This document shows positions 28,401 through 37,319 of a DNA stretch of 64,000 nt, in pieces (within the stretch, counting starts at the first letter, position 1; every line of letters begins with the position of its first letter). Where the stretch lies: the NCBI GenBank assembly GCA_963812525.1, contig CAWEVL010000011.1, forward strand, positions 558,001 through 622,000, read 5' to 3'. Source of the stretch: Bog-756 sp963812525. Lineage in GTDB: Bacteria; Actinomycetota; Acidimicrobiia; Acidimicrobiales; RAAP-2. The notes under the pieces were generated by a model that saw nothing but the letters and a program-made list of their open reading frames with translations, was not told where the DNA came from and did not search any database. Made by a program: the position numbers and the translations under genes.

Positions 28401-29716
28401 TTGGAGTCACTGGCCACGAAGTTGGCCGTGTAGACCCCATTGTCCGCCGTGACAGCGTTTTCGGTGACGGGACACGTGAGGATGTAGTGCTCGGTCAAGC
28501 CGGATCCCGAGGTGCTCTTCGTGCAGGGCGGGGTGCTCGACGTGGAAGTCGACTCCACGATGTCGGAGGGCAGCGTCCCGGTCGAGGTGATCGACGTCGG
28601 ATACGTGGCCGCCAGTGCTCCAGTGCCGTAGCAGGCGACCGAGAACGAGTTGGCGCTACCACCACTCGACGCGAAGAAGGTCGTGGCCGTTCCAGTCGAG
28701 GCCGGGGAGGTACACGCCAGCGTCTCTGGCGCCACCGTCACCGTCAGGGTGCCCGAAGTGAAGGGGACGCCATTGACAGTCGAGGTGAAGGTCATCGGAT
28801 AGGAGCCGGCATCCGCAGCCGTGGGCGTCGCCGTCAGCGCGCAGCTGAGGATGTACTCCTCCGTGGCGCCCGAGCCGGAGGTGCTTTGGACGCACGCCGG
28901 GCTGCTCGAGGTGGTGGTGGCGAAGGTCTGGTTGGCGTCGGCCGGGAGCCCCCCTGAGGCGATGGTGATCGAGCTGGGGTATTGGACCTGGCCCGAGACA
29001 TGGGTCTCGTTCTCGCATTGGACCGTGTAGGTGTTCGCGTAGCCAGGTGCCATGGAGGTGGTCGTACCGCCCGCTGCGGGGGCGATGCAGGCCTGGGTGG
29101 TGTTGGAGACGGTGATCGTGTCGGTGCCCGAAACGGTCGCGGTGCCTCCGTCAGTGCCCGGGTTGGCGACGAAGGTGACCGGGTAGCTACCGAGCTGCGA
29201 GGTGGTGGGGTTGTCGGTCACCGGGCAGGTCAGGATGTAGTGCTCGGTCGTTCCGGAGCCGGAGGTGCTCTGGGTGCAGGCGGGTGAGCTGGTCGTGGTT
29301 GTGGACTCGGCGGCGCCGCTCGGCAGCGTGCCGGAGTTGAGGGTGATCGACCCGGGGTAGGCCGTCGTGCTGGTCACGCCGCTCACGCCGTAACAGACGA
29401 TGCTCTGTGAGTTGTTGACCCCGGTGTAGAAGGTGACGGCGGTGCCGCCGGAGGCGGGGGTGGTGCACGTGTAGGTCGCGCCAGCGGCGAAGGCCGGGGC
29501 GGACGTAAGCGCTGCCTCGACGGTGACGCCGGCGAAGGTGCCGATGATGAGGATGAGCCCGAGGAGGAGTCGGCCGAAGCGCGAATGGCGTCGCTCGCCG
29601 TTCCGCCGAACCGGTCGACCGCTCACACCGGTCATCCCGCTCTCGGTACTCCTCGAGACATCGGTTCCGCCAGATTCATCCGAGAACAGCTCGTCGGATC
29701 CCATTAACTCCCCCAT
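22499..29716 (-). CDS. Giant exported Ig-like repeat protein (~2,400 aa, three frameshifts)
   Basis: A giant surface or secreted protein. The N-terminus has a basic stretch (RRNGERRHSRFG) and a signal helix (RLLLGLILIIGTFAGVTVEA), ending near APAFAAG. Four repeats of ~110 residues follow, with conserved cysteines (TCTTPASGGT, then ACTQSTSGSGTTEHYILTCP), then a ~330-residue unique segment (about 27,900-26,600). Next come twelve ~87-residue putative-Ig repeats (TFSVTATGDTPITFTE, LPSGVTLGTDGTLSGTP, YPITITATDANNNT), and finally three bacterial Ig-like domains. The frame is broken near 25505, 25615 and 26074; comparison with sister repeats shows a single extra base at each. No sortase motif or membrane anchor is seen at the C-terminus. 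It is probably an adhesin or structural protein. ATG 29716 has AGGTGG upstream; ATG 29704 is also possible. Confidence 0.85.
23390..26520 (-). repeat. Twelve tandem 261-bp repeats inside the giant protein gene
   Basis: Twelve units of 261 bp encode the ~87-residue Ig-like repeats. Two neighbouring units (25040-25246 and 25301-25507) are almost identical, with one mismatch over about 207 bp. The rest have diverged by more than 10 percent by eye. Each unit also leaves the opposite strand open, producing artefactual plus-strand ORFs. Confidence 0.9.
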
Positions 29717-30276
29717 TTCCACCTGTCTGCCAGCCGTAGTCAGACCTCGTTCCGGTTCCTGGAATCGTCCGTTCAGACGACGGACGACAGGAAGCGGTCT
29801 CCACAAGGCGACGGCGTTATTCAGTCACATCCCGCGCCGAATTGCATCCCCCGGACGCCATCGTTGACCGAATTGGACGCGGTGGTGGTTGGGGTTGGCG
29901 CGGTTTGACGCAGTGGGTAGGCGGCGTGGGCTCCGACGCTGTTTGGCGCCTTTCGCCGTGGTCGTGGCCGTCGGCACCAGCGGTGACGCGCCGGACGGTC
30001 TTCGGCCTCTTGACTCAGCATCGCCTGGGCCGCTGTTGCACTTCTTCCGGACAACACTAGTGCAAGGTAACACTAGCGGGCTGATAGCACCAGATGGCAC
30101 TAGCGGCAGGCGGAGTGAGGGGGACCCGTCACCCTCGATGGTCCCCTGCTGCTCCCTCATCACCGGTTCGCGTTGCTTTGCTCAACCGCGACAGTTACGG
30201 TTTGTTCGGAGATAGCTCGGAGTAGAGGGGGGGCGGGCCCGGGCACCGGCGGCGGGCCCGGTCTGGTGTAGTGATC
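29717..30276. other. Divergent intergenic region of giant-protein and sensor-kinase genes
   Basis: About 560 bp of lower GC than its flanks. It contains the CACTAG array at 30055-30103 and should hold promoters of both divergent genes. No gene is recognised. Confidence 0.6.
30055..30103. promoter_or_regulatory. CACTAG box array
   Basis: CACTAG occurs at 30055, 30071 and 30098, and CACCAG at 30088, giving intervals of 16, 17 and 10 bp; the first is part of the palindrome CACTAGTG. It lies about 170-220 bp upstream of the sensor-kinase start. Such an array is a plausible binding region for a regulator, possibly the neighbouring LuxR-type one. Confidence 0.45.
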
Positions 30277-31920
30277 ATGGATCCGAGTTCAACGGTGGAG
30301 CAGGCAGAAGTGGGGACGCCGAGGAAGGCGCCGCCCAAGCCACCGAGTTGGCCCGAGGCGCTCCCGGTGGTCATTCTCCTCGGCCTCGTGCAGGTCAGCG
30401 TGCTCGTACCGGGGAGCCTCAGCCGTCCGGTTGCGTTCTGGGTGAGCACCGGGCTGTTGCTGGCTCTTCCGCTCCTGTTCCGGAACGGCTACCCCCGGTC
30501 GATTCTGCCCCCGGCATTGCTCTACCTGGCGTCGGCATTCCTACTGAACATCGCAGGCAGCGGTAACTCCGGCCTCGGCGTCCTCTTCTTCCTCCCTGTC
30601 GTGGGAGTCGCCCTCTTTGGCTCGCGTGTCGAGTCGGGGATCATGATCGCCGCCGTGGTGGTGGCCACGGTCCTTCTCGACCTGTTCGAGCCAATCGCTG
30701 ACGCGGCAATGGTGCGGCGGGTGGGACTCTATGCCGGCCTCGCATGCGTCATAACGATCGCCATCGTGACGCTGCGGGAGCAGTTGGTCCGCTCCAGGGA
30801 GCGAGCTGAGCTCTTGCTCAAGGACGCCCGGGCCGTCAATGACATGGCTACGCGTCTCGCCACGCTGCTGGAACCAACTGTCATCAAACGCACGGCAGCC
30901 GAGCTGGCGGCAGCAGTCGGCTCGCCGCCGGGCAGCGCCTGGCGTCGAGGCGCGTTCCTCGGGTTGAACGATGGGCAAGTGACGGTGGAAGCGCAATTCG
31001 ACCAGTTCGAGGATGAGGAGACCGTCGTCGACCTCGGGTGGCCGTTCCCCGACGACCGGCTCATCGACGAAGCCCTTCGGACCGGGACCGTTGTTTCTGG
31101 CCCAGCGGCAGTGCAGGCGGCTCGGAGTGAGCGCACGCCGACCGCGCCAGACGAGGCCCGGGTCGCCCACGCCACCTGGGTGCCGCTCACGGTCAACGGA
31201 CAACGCAGCGGTCTCCTCGGTGTGGCCAGCCGTCGGGGGCCGATGCCCGAGACGAGCATCGATCAACTGGTGAGCCTCGCCCACCTGGTGGAGTTGGCCC
31301 TCTCCAACTGGTTGGCTCACGAGGAGCTCAAGGAAGCGGCCACGCGAGAGGACCGTCGTCGTATCGCCCGCGAGCTGCACGACGGCCTCGCTCAGGAGCT
31401 TGCCTTTATCGCCAGCAAGGCTACGCCGGCCACGCTCGCCAGCGGCACGTCTGAGGTGGCGCAACAGCTCTCGGATGCGGCCGTTCGCGCCCTTGACGAG
31501 GCCAGGCGGGCGATCGTCGTGCTCTCCGAGTCACCGGAGGCTCCGTCCGTTTCGATCAGTCAGACCGTCGAGGACCTCTGTGCCCGGCACGGCATGACGG
31601 CCCGGTTGGATGTGGCAGATGACGTCGTGCTCAACGGCGACCAGACCGAAAACCTGCTCCGGATCATCAGGGAGGCGATCACCAATGCCGCTCGTCATGG
31701 TCAGGCGTCGACGGTGAGCCTCCGGTTCGGGCAGTCCGGGAGCGCCATCCAGCTGTTGATCGACGACGATGGGAGAGGCTTTGATCTCCAGGATCGAGGT
31801 ACAACCTCTGGCTTCGGCTTGACGTTCATGGACGAACGGTGTGCGTCGATGGGCGGGAGTCTCCAGGTGAGCTCGCGGCCCGGGACGGGGACGTGTGTCG
31901 AGGTTAGGCTGCCGGCATGA
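30277..31920 (+). CDS. NarL-type sensor histidine kinase with GAF-like domain
   Basis: A membrane sensor kinase of about 547 residues. Four to five hydrophobic helices occupy residues about 25-170 (ALPVVILLGLVQVSVLVPGS, GLGVLFFLPVVGVALFG, VGLYAGLACVITIAIVTL). A GAF-like segment of about 160 residues follows (DMATRLATLLEPTVIKRTAA to LVELALSNWLAHEEL). The HisKA_3 H-box is DRRRIARELHDGLAQEL, with the phosphorylatable His, and the HATPase has the N box EAITNAARHG, the G1 box DDDGRGFD and a C-terminal GTGTCVEVRL. Its TGA overlaps the ATG of the response regulator, so the two are one operon. GTG at 30271 is an alternative start. The signal is unknown. Confidence 0.93.
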   Translation: MDPSSTVEQAEVGTPRKAPPKPPSWPEALPVVILLGLVQVSVLVPGSLSRPVAFWVSTGLLLALPLLFRNGYPRSILPPALLYLASAFLLNIAGSGNSGLGVLFFLPVVGVALFGSRVESGIMIAAVVVATVLLDLFEPIADAAMVRRVGLYAGLACVITIAIVTLREQLVRSRERAELLLKDARAVNDMATRLATLLEPTVIKRTAAELAAAVGSPPGSAWRRGAFLGLNDGQVTVEAQFDQFEDEETVVDLGWPFPDDRLIDEALRTGTVVSGPAAVQAARSERTPTAPDEARVAHATWVPLTVNGQRSGLLGVASRRGPMPETSIDQLVSLAHLVELALSNWLAHEELKEAATREDRRRIARELHDGLAQELAFIASKATPATLASGTSEVAQQLSDAAVRALDEARRAIVVLSESPEAPSVSISQTVEDLCARHGMTARLDVADDVVLNGDQTENLLRIIREAITNAARHGQASTVSLRFGQSGSAIQLLIDDDGRGFDLQDRGTTSGFGLTFMDERCASMGGSLQVSSRPGTGTCVEVRLPA

Positions 31921-32585
31921 GCAAGGGCCGGGTCCTCATCGCCGACGACCACCTGCGGACGCGGGTCGAAGTGCGAAGGGTCCTCGAGGCGTCTGGCCTC
32001 TTCGACGTCTGCGCCGACGTACCTGACGCCTACGCGGCCATCGAGATGGCCGAACGGGAGCGCCCAGACATCTGTCTGCTGGACATCCGAATGCCAGGGA
32101 ACGGCATCGCCGCCACCGCCAAGATCAAACAGGAGCTCCCAGAGGCCGCGATCGTGATGCTGACCGTGTCCCGGGCCGACGAGGACCTCTTCGATGCCCT
32201 GCGGGCGGGGGCGAAGGGCTATCTGTTGAAGGGGATGAGCGAGGACGAGCTTCCGGGTGCCCTCCAACGTGTGCTCAACGGTGAGGCGAGCTTGCCCGGT
32301 AACCTTGTCGCACGGCTGATCGACGAGTTCCGTGGTCGGGAACGCTTCCGGGTCAACCTTCCCGGCGACCGAGCGGTCCTGCTCTCGCCGCGTGAGTGGG
32401 ACGTGCTCGAGCTCATGCGGTCGGGGTCGACCACCGCCGAGATCGCGGCGAGACTCTTCGTATCGCCGACCACCGTTCGATCCCACGTGTCGTCCATTCT
32501 TCGCAAGCTCGAGGTCTCCGACCGCTCCGCGGCCATTGAGCTGCTCAACGCCGATCGCTTCTCTGGACTGGCCAGCTCGGTCTGA
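31917..32585 (+). CDS. NarL/LuxR-family response regulator
   Basis: A 222-residue regulator. The receiver domain has the acidic pair in VLIADDH (residues 6-12), phospho-acceptor Asp56 in CLLDIRMPG, Thr in MLTVSRAD and Lys in GAKGYLLKG. The LuxR-type helix-turn-helix at the C-terminus reads LSPREWDVLELMRSGSTTAE followed by IAARLFVSPTTVRSHVSSIL. It starts inside the kinase stop (ATGA) and is its cognate partner. Its last ~40 bp overlap, tail to tail, the end of the STAS gene. Targets are unknown; the CACTAG array upstream of the operon is a candidate. Confidence 0.95.
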   Translation: MSKGRVLIADDHLRTRVEVRRVLEASGLFDVCADVPDAYAAIEMAERERPDICLLDIRMPGNGIAATAKIKQELPEAAIVMLTVSRADEDLFDALRAGAKGYLLKGMSEDELPGALQRVLNGEASLPGNLVARLIDEFRGRERFRVNLPGDRAVLLSPREWDVLELMRSGSTTAEIAARLFVSPTTVRSHVSSILRKLEVSDRSAAIELLNADRFSGLASSV

Positions 32586-32982
32586 GGCGGCCCCGGTCCG
32601 GGGCTCCCGTCGGTCGATCGAGATGCACACCATTCGGTCCGGCCAGAGGTGCGTCGCCTGCCGATCCGGGGAGTTCGGAGGTCGGTCCGTGCGAGGACGA
32701 CGGCACAAGGCCCGACGATCGGACGGCAGTCAGGACGGCTCCCCCAGCCCCAACGACGTGCAATGCCGTTCCATCATGACCGAGGTGGTGGCTGACGGCG
32801 ACGAGCGTCTGCAGCCCGGCGGCGTCGATCGAGCTGAGCTCCGAGAGGTCCAACGTGACCGATGGCTCGGGGGTCGACAGGAGGGCCTCGGTGACGGTGT
32901 CGGCCATCGGTGCGTCGAACTCCCCGATGAGGCGGACGACGTAGTCGCCGGCTGCTCGCTCGCGGAGGATGGCCAGCGTCAT
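32545..32982 (-). CDS. STAS-domain protein (anti-sigma-factor-antagonist-like)
   Basis: A 145-residue protein from ATG 32982 (MTLAILRERAAGDYVVRLIG). Residues about 10-100 form a STAS domain: EFDAPMADTVTEALLS, then VTLDLSELSSIDAAGLQTLV with the conserved Asp-Leu-Ser and the serine/aspartate loop phosphorylated in SpoIIAA-type proteins, then AVSHHLGHDGTALHVVG. The C-terminal ~40 residues are a low-complexity tail whose coding region overlaps the end of the convergent regulator gene by 41 bp. It probably belongs to a partner-switching pathway. No kinase or sigma factor partner is in the window. Confidence 0.85.
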   Translation of the reverse strand: MTLAILRERAAGDYVVRLIGEFDAPMADTVTEALLSTPEPSVTLDLSELSSIDAAGLQTLVAVSHHLGHDGTALHVVGAGGAVLTAVRSSGLVPSSSHGPTSELPGSAGDAPLAGPNGVHLDRPTGAPDRGRLRPSWPVQRSDRR

Positions 32983-33334
32983 GTTGGGCGGCCCCCTCGG
33001 CCGGGATCGTCTGGGCGGAGGCAGGGCACCCGTGCGGCCATTCCGCGGTACGAGTCGACGACGTGGTCCGGTGGCAACCGGATGCGGTCTCGAGTCTCCA
33101 TCGCTACCACCTCCACCCGGGTCCACTCGAACTCGCGAGTTCGGTCAGCCTTGCCGTTTGGTTCGAACATAAGCAGATTGGTCGACCGTTGAGAACAGCA
33201 ATCGCAGGACTGTTGAGGGATTTGGACGCCGTGCCGACCACGCAGAGCAGGTGCAACCGCGCTGGCCGGGTGACCCTCCCGGCGGATCTCGCCGCCGCCG
33301 GGTGTGGCGAGGCGCGTGGGGATAGCGTGAGGCA
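32983..33334. other. Divergent intergenic region
   Basis: About 350 bp between the STAS gene and the large membrane protein gene. It holds an AT-richer patch (33150-33220) that may contain promoters, but no clear boxes. Confidence 0.5.
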
Positions 33335-35401
33335 ATGGTGGTGACGCCCTCCGGTTCGACCGTCTCGGTCCTGTCCGTGCGGCGGCTGCTCCCTGCGTTG
33401 CTGGCGATTTGTCTGGCGACGACGGTGCTTCCGGTTCTCGTGCTCGCCTGGTCACCCGTGCCCGCGGCGGCGGCTGAGACTCATGCGGCCCGCGTTCCGC
33501 AGTGCCCCCCCGACTGTGGCGCCGTCGCCGCGGGTGATCCGCTGCTCGTCCCGTTCATGGTCCAGAACCCCGGTGCCGACTGGCAGGCATATCCCGCGGC
33601 TGAGAGTCGGTCCTACGTCGACACCCTACGGCAGAACCTCGACCGTCTCTCCGGCTCCCAACGCACGAACGTGGCGGTCGCCCGTTGGAGATGGGTCACC
33701 GGCCAATACGGCCTACTCATTGCGCTGGTCTCGTCCGACTCGATACCCGGTGTCCATCTGGCCAATCCCATCGGCGATGCCGCCGATCTGTGCTCGTCGG
33801 CCGGGGGGGTCCCGACCGGGTCGCCCGGGCCCATTCCCGGCGTCCCACGGTCGGCCTGGGGGCTGTGCCAGTTGCGTCCCGGCTCGCCGAACAAGGTAGC
33901 CACGGTGGCCGCATTCGTGCGAGCCAACGTGGCCACGTTGATCCAAATCACGTCGCGCTCGTCCCAACCGATCAGTCAGCGCGTGGCGGCACAGGCTGCC
34001 TATCTGCAGTACGCAGCGCTCCCCGCCGGCGGTGTACCGGTGTCGAGCGGTGGTCTCGACGGGACCTGGGTGCTGTTCTGGCTCCTCCTCTTGGCCGTGG
34101 TGGTGGCGGTCTCGGTGCGAACTGCCCGTCGGCGAGGTACCTGGCGCGGCCCGTTCGAAGCCGTCGCCGAGGCGGTTCGGCGCCGAGGCGTAGCGCTCGG
34201 AGTCTCGCTGGTCGCCGTGGTGGGCGCCATGGCCTTCACCATGTTCGACTCGACGGTGATGCGCGGGTTCGGGGAGTGGTGGGGCGTCGCGTCATTCGGC
34301 GACTTCTGGCAGAACTGGTCAGATGCGGCAATGACCACCTTTGCCGGGGGGTACGGCCACCTCTACGTCCTGGATCACACACTTGAGACACCACCGGCCC
34401 TGCAAGTGGTGACTGCCCCGATCGCCCGAGCGGCCTTCGGGCTCCCCTTCCCGTACCCGAGTGCGGTGCTCTACCCGGCGGCCTTCTGGGTTGCCGGTCC
34501 GCTGTTCCTCAGCACCATGGTTCTCCCGATCTGTGCCGCCGATCGTTGGCTGAGCGGAATGGGCGTCTCCAACCTCCGCCGCCGGCTCCTGGTCCTCGGC
34601 GTGATGGGGATCACGTTGCCACCGATCGCATTGAGCGGACACCCAGAGGGCCTGCTCGCCCTGGGAGCGATGCTCTACGGGATCGTCGCCGCCTTCGAGA
34701 GCCGGCCTTGGGCCACGGGGTGGTGGCTGGGATTCGCCCTTGCGTTCCAGCCGTTTGCGTTTCTGGGTGTGCCGATCGCCTTCATCTTCTTGAAGCGCCA
34801 CGCGTGGCTCACCGCACTCGCCCCCATGATCCTGGTCCCGCTGGCGTTTCTCGCCGTCCCCCTGGCCACAGAGCCTGCGTCTACCGTGCGACAGCTCCTA
34901 CATCAGCAGGTCTACGACGTGTTCGGGTACATAAGCCCGACGTGGAGATTCTCCCCTGGAGTGGCCGCCTACGTGCGCGCTGGTGTGGCCTTGATTGCGA
35001 TCCCAGCAGCGGTGATCCTCGCTCGGTTCGTCCCACCGAGCCGCCGTCAGGGGGCCGCGGTGGTCGTCTGGACGTTGGCGCTCCTCTTCGGCCTCCGAGT
35101 GTTCGAACCGGAGTTGTTCCCCTACTTCATGGCGCCGACCCTGGCCCTCTTCCCCATCGGCGCCTCACGGTTGCCCTGGTGGCGGCTGGTCTCGGTCTCA
35201 GTGCTCGCTGTCTGGATCACCTACTGGCTGCACGTCGCCATCCGGGCCGAGTGGTCGCTGTGGCTCATCCTCGTCGCCCAACTGTGCCTGCTGGGCGGGT
35301 TGAGCTTCCCTGGCCGACAGCGCCGTCCATCGACGGAGCCTCCACCAGCGGCAGCGTCGCCGGATGAGCGATCCGGCGGACGGGTGCTTGCGTCACGTTG
35401 A
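33335..35401 (+). CDS. Large polytopic membrane protein with exported N-terminal domain
   Basis: A 688-residue protein. The N-terminus is a signal sequence or first membrane helix (LLPALLAICLATTVLPVLVL, then AWSPVPAAAAE). An extracytoplasmic domain of about 200 residues with cysteines (PQCPPDCGAV, ADLCSSAGG, AWGLCQLRPG) follows, and then at least ten hydrophobic helices from VLFWLLLLAVVVAVSV to LWLILVAQLCLLGGL. The second half resembles GT-C/GT87-type polyprenol-phosphate-dependent glycosyltransferases in topology, but no catalytic acidic loop is clearly recognised. GTGAGG lies just upstream of ATG 33335. A role in envelope glycan assembly is inference. Confidence 0.8.
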   Translation: MVVTPSGSTVSVLSVRRLLPALLAICLATTVLPVLVLAWSPVPAAAAETHAARVPQCPPDCGAVAAGDPLLVPFMVQNPGADWQAYPAAESRSYVDTLRQNLDRLSGSQRTNVAVARWRWVTGQYGLLIALVSSDSIPGVHLANPIGDAADLCSSAGGVPTGSPGPIPGVPRSAWGLCQLRPGSPNKVATVAAFVRANVATLIQITSRSSQPISQRVAAQAAYLQYAALPAGGVPVSSGGLDGTWVLFWLLLLAVVVAVSVRTARRRGTWRGPFEAVAEAVRRRGVALGVSLVAVVGAMAFTMFDSTVMRGFGEWWGVASFGDFWQNWSDAAMTTFAGGYGHLYVLDHTLETPPALQVVTAPIARAAFGLPFPYPSAVLYPAAFWVAGPLFLSTMVLPICAADRWLSGMGVSNLRRRLLVLGVMGITLPPIALSGHPEGLLALGAMLYGIVAAFESRPWATGWWLGFALAFQPFAFLGVPIAFIFLKRHAWLTALAPMILVPLAFLAVPLATEPASTVRQLLHQQVYDVFGYISPTWRFSPGVAAYVRAGVALIAIPAAVILARFVPPSRRQGAAVVVWTLALLFGLRVFEPELFPYFMAPTLALFPIGASRLPWWRLVSVSVLAVWITYWLHVAIRAEWSLWLILVAQLCLLGGLSFPGRQRRPSTEPPPAAASPDERSGGRVLASR

Positions 35402-35602
35402 CCCGGGTGGTGTGAGATGGCCACGGAGCGGCGTGGCAGAGCCAGTGCGACCATCGGCACGGCCGCGGGCGTCCCGCGAAGTGGTCGTGCGGCGCGACTG
35501 GGGAGCGATCCGCCGGCAATCAGTACTGCGTTCGTTGCCCGGAGTACTGCCAGTTTCCGGACGCATGGACGAGCTCGCCTCCGCGGAAGCTAGGTTGTGC
35601 GC

Positions 35603-35971
35603 ATGCGACGGTCGGTGGTGGTCGCCCTCATCATGGTCGCAGCAATGTTCTGTGGCTGTTCCAGCTCCACGACGGGTAGCTCGACCGCGGGGAGCCAGGC
35701 GACAGACCAGACAACCCTCGACGTGTCTCCCTGCAACTACGCGAGGGTGTGGCGTGACGACCCGTCGCAGTTCGTCGAGTTCGCCACCGAGGCGCATTTC
35801 GCCCGGACCGCGTCGAGCTCCCAGCTCCGCTCCGAAGGCCACCGCCTCGCTTTGGCGGTGCTGGCCAACGATCCGACGACGATCACCGGGGTCATGGAAA
35901 CTGTGGTGGCGACGTGTGAACACCTCGGTCTGATACGGGCAACGCCGGCCACGTCGACCACATCAGGTTGA
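35603..35971 (+). CDS. Small secreted lipoprotein
   Basis: A lipoprotein of about 122 residues. MRRSVVVALIMVAAMFCGCS is a lipoprotein signal with Cys in the MFCGC lipobox, followed by a Ser/Thr-rich linker (SSTTGSSTAGSQATDQT). The mature domain is small and helical (NYARVWRDDPSQFVEFATEA, then GHRLALAVLANDPTTITGVM), with two further cysteines (SPCN, ATCEHLG). ATG 35603 is preferred, with TAGG about 8 bp upstream; GTG 35597 is also in frame. No family is recognised. Confidence 0.7.
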   Translation: MRRSVVVALIMVAAMFCGCSSSTTGSSTAGSQATDQTTLDVSPCNYARVWRDDPSQFVEFATEAHFARTASSSQLRSEGHRLALAVLANDPTTITGVMETVVATCEHLGLIRATPATSTTSG

Positions 35972-36062
35972 ATCAGCCTGCCCCCTGTCTCCGGTCTGCA
36001 TGCGAGGTGTGTCCACCGCCCTTCGTTGCTCCGGTCGGCGTGGGAACGAAGGTGGCGTGCGC

Positions 36063-36375
36063 TCAGTTGACCCGGCGGTCGTGGCCCGCCCAATACGGTG
36101 CGCGCCGTTTGTACTTCTGCAACTTGTCGGTCGCCGTGCGTGCTAGCTGGTCGCGAAAGTCAATTGACGTTGGACACTTGTGGTGCGCCAGCCCGGCGCG
36201 GCAGTGGTCGATCAGCTCCCGCTCGGTCACGTTGGAGCCAGGCACCAGCACGACGAGCGCCTTGACGGTCTCGCCCCACTTCTCGTCCGGCACCCCGATC
36301 ACCGCGACCTCGGCGACCTCGGGATGGGCGAACAGCCGCCATCGCCGGTGTGGAGCCACTCCCCCGGTGTCAGGA
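36063..36375 (-). pseudogene. Remnant of an AMP-dependent acyl-CoA synthetase (C-terminal domain)
   Basis: The frame reads AHPEVAEVAVIGVPDEKWGE, TVKALVVLVPGSNVTERELI, HHKCPTS and ARTATDKLQKYKRRAPYWAG, the C-terminal domain of an ANL-superfamily acyl-CoA ligase, including the catalytic-lysine region. Just upstream, in another frame, GEWLHTGD matches the family's hinge motif. About 40 residues that normally lie between HTGD and AHPEV are missing, and the whole N-terminal domain is absent. The usual TGK motif is altered to TDK. It is therefore a broken fragment at the edge of the accessory island. Confidence 0.85.
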
Positions 36376-36663
36376 GCCTGGGGCCTGGGCCACAGTTCCA
36401 CGGCGGTGGCGCTGAACACCTACAGCGACGTCACCAAGGCGAATGCCCCCCGATGCAGCGGAGAACGTCGCCTCGATGATCTTCGGGAGAGCCTGAGCAG
36501 TTTTGGTGGAACATTGGTGGAACATTCCACCAATTTCGGCCCCCGGCAGTACCGATGACCTGGGAGTTGTCCGGTGTCGGAGAACGGATCCGTTCGATCC
36601 CGTACCAGAGGTCACTGGCGGCTTGATCCCTGGTCGTAACGCTCCGGTCACCGACGAGGGCCA

Positions 36664-36705
36664 GTCAAGGCCGGCCTCATGGCCGCCCGTTGGGCCAGCC
36701 TTGAC
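36664..36705. repeat. Inverted repeat GTCAAGGC...GCCTTGAC
   Basis: Perfect 8-bp arms at 36664-36671 and 36698-36705 with a 26-nt interior that itself contains the palindrome GGCCGGCC. No T-run follows on either side. Confidence 0.6.
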
Positions 36706-36757
36706 GGGCCCGTCCATTCCAATGGGACAATGGATCGGAGCCGCCCCGGCGGCTCCT

Positions 36758-36800
36758 GGGTGCCCTCTCCCCCGCCCATAGCCGCAGGTAGGGGGCACCC
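36758..36800. repeat. Inverted repeat GGGTGCCC...GGGCACCC
   Basis: Perfect 8-bp arms at 36758-36765 and 36793-36800; a C-run and a G-run inside can extend the pairing. It lies about 50 bp after the previous inverted repeat. Confidence 0.6.
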
Positions 36801-37319
36801 CAACTGCTCGGTGTTGCGACAAATCCGACCGTCACAACTCCCAGAATCGGCCTTGATCTACCGAAAAGCTGCGGAACCGCTCCAACAACTCCAGCAGGTT
36901 GTTCGGCCCGCCGGCCATCGTTTCTCGGGTGTCCACCCCACCGACCCCCGTTCGTGGAGCCTCTCAAGCTCTCGCTGAAACTGTTCACGCGGCAAGTTCG
37001 ACTGCCCATATAGAGGAACCTGACCGCCCCCATCGATTTTGGTCAGCCGCAGAAGTTCGACATGCAATGTCTCCACCTGGTCATGATCTCATCCCGAGGG
37101 GTGTCGCGGGAACTCTCAGGTGCCTGTAGGCGGCGCCCACGGCGTGCCGGTCCGGGACAGGCCATAAGCGCCGCCTACCCGGCGTTGCAGAACAGGGGGG
37201 AAGGGGCAGTCACGTGCGTGGACACATGAGAGATTATCCTTTCGAATTTGTGCCAGATGGGATTTCGGAGATTTAGGCGTGGGCCGGATCGCCACGGTCG
37301 AGGGGTTCCGGATGAAGAC

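Larger units (their letters stand above)
36376..37319. other. Non-coding island flank with hairpins
   Basis: About 940 bp without a supported gene. It contains two inverted repeats, GTCAAGGC/GCCTTGAC (36664-36705) and GGGTGCCC/GGGCACCC (36758-36800), and the upstream region of the acyltransferase gene. GC falls toward 37,200. Confidence 0.5.

Noticed and set aside
22499..29716. Repeat array considered as a CRISPR array
   Set aside because: The units are 261 bp, contiguous without spacers and clearly protein-coding.
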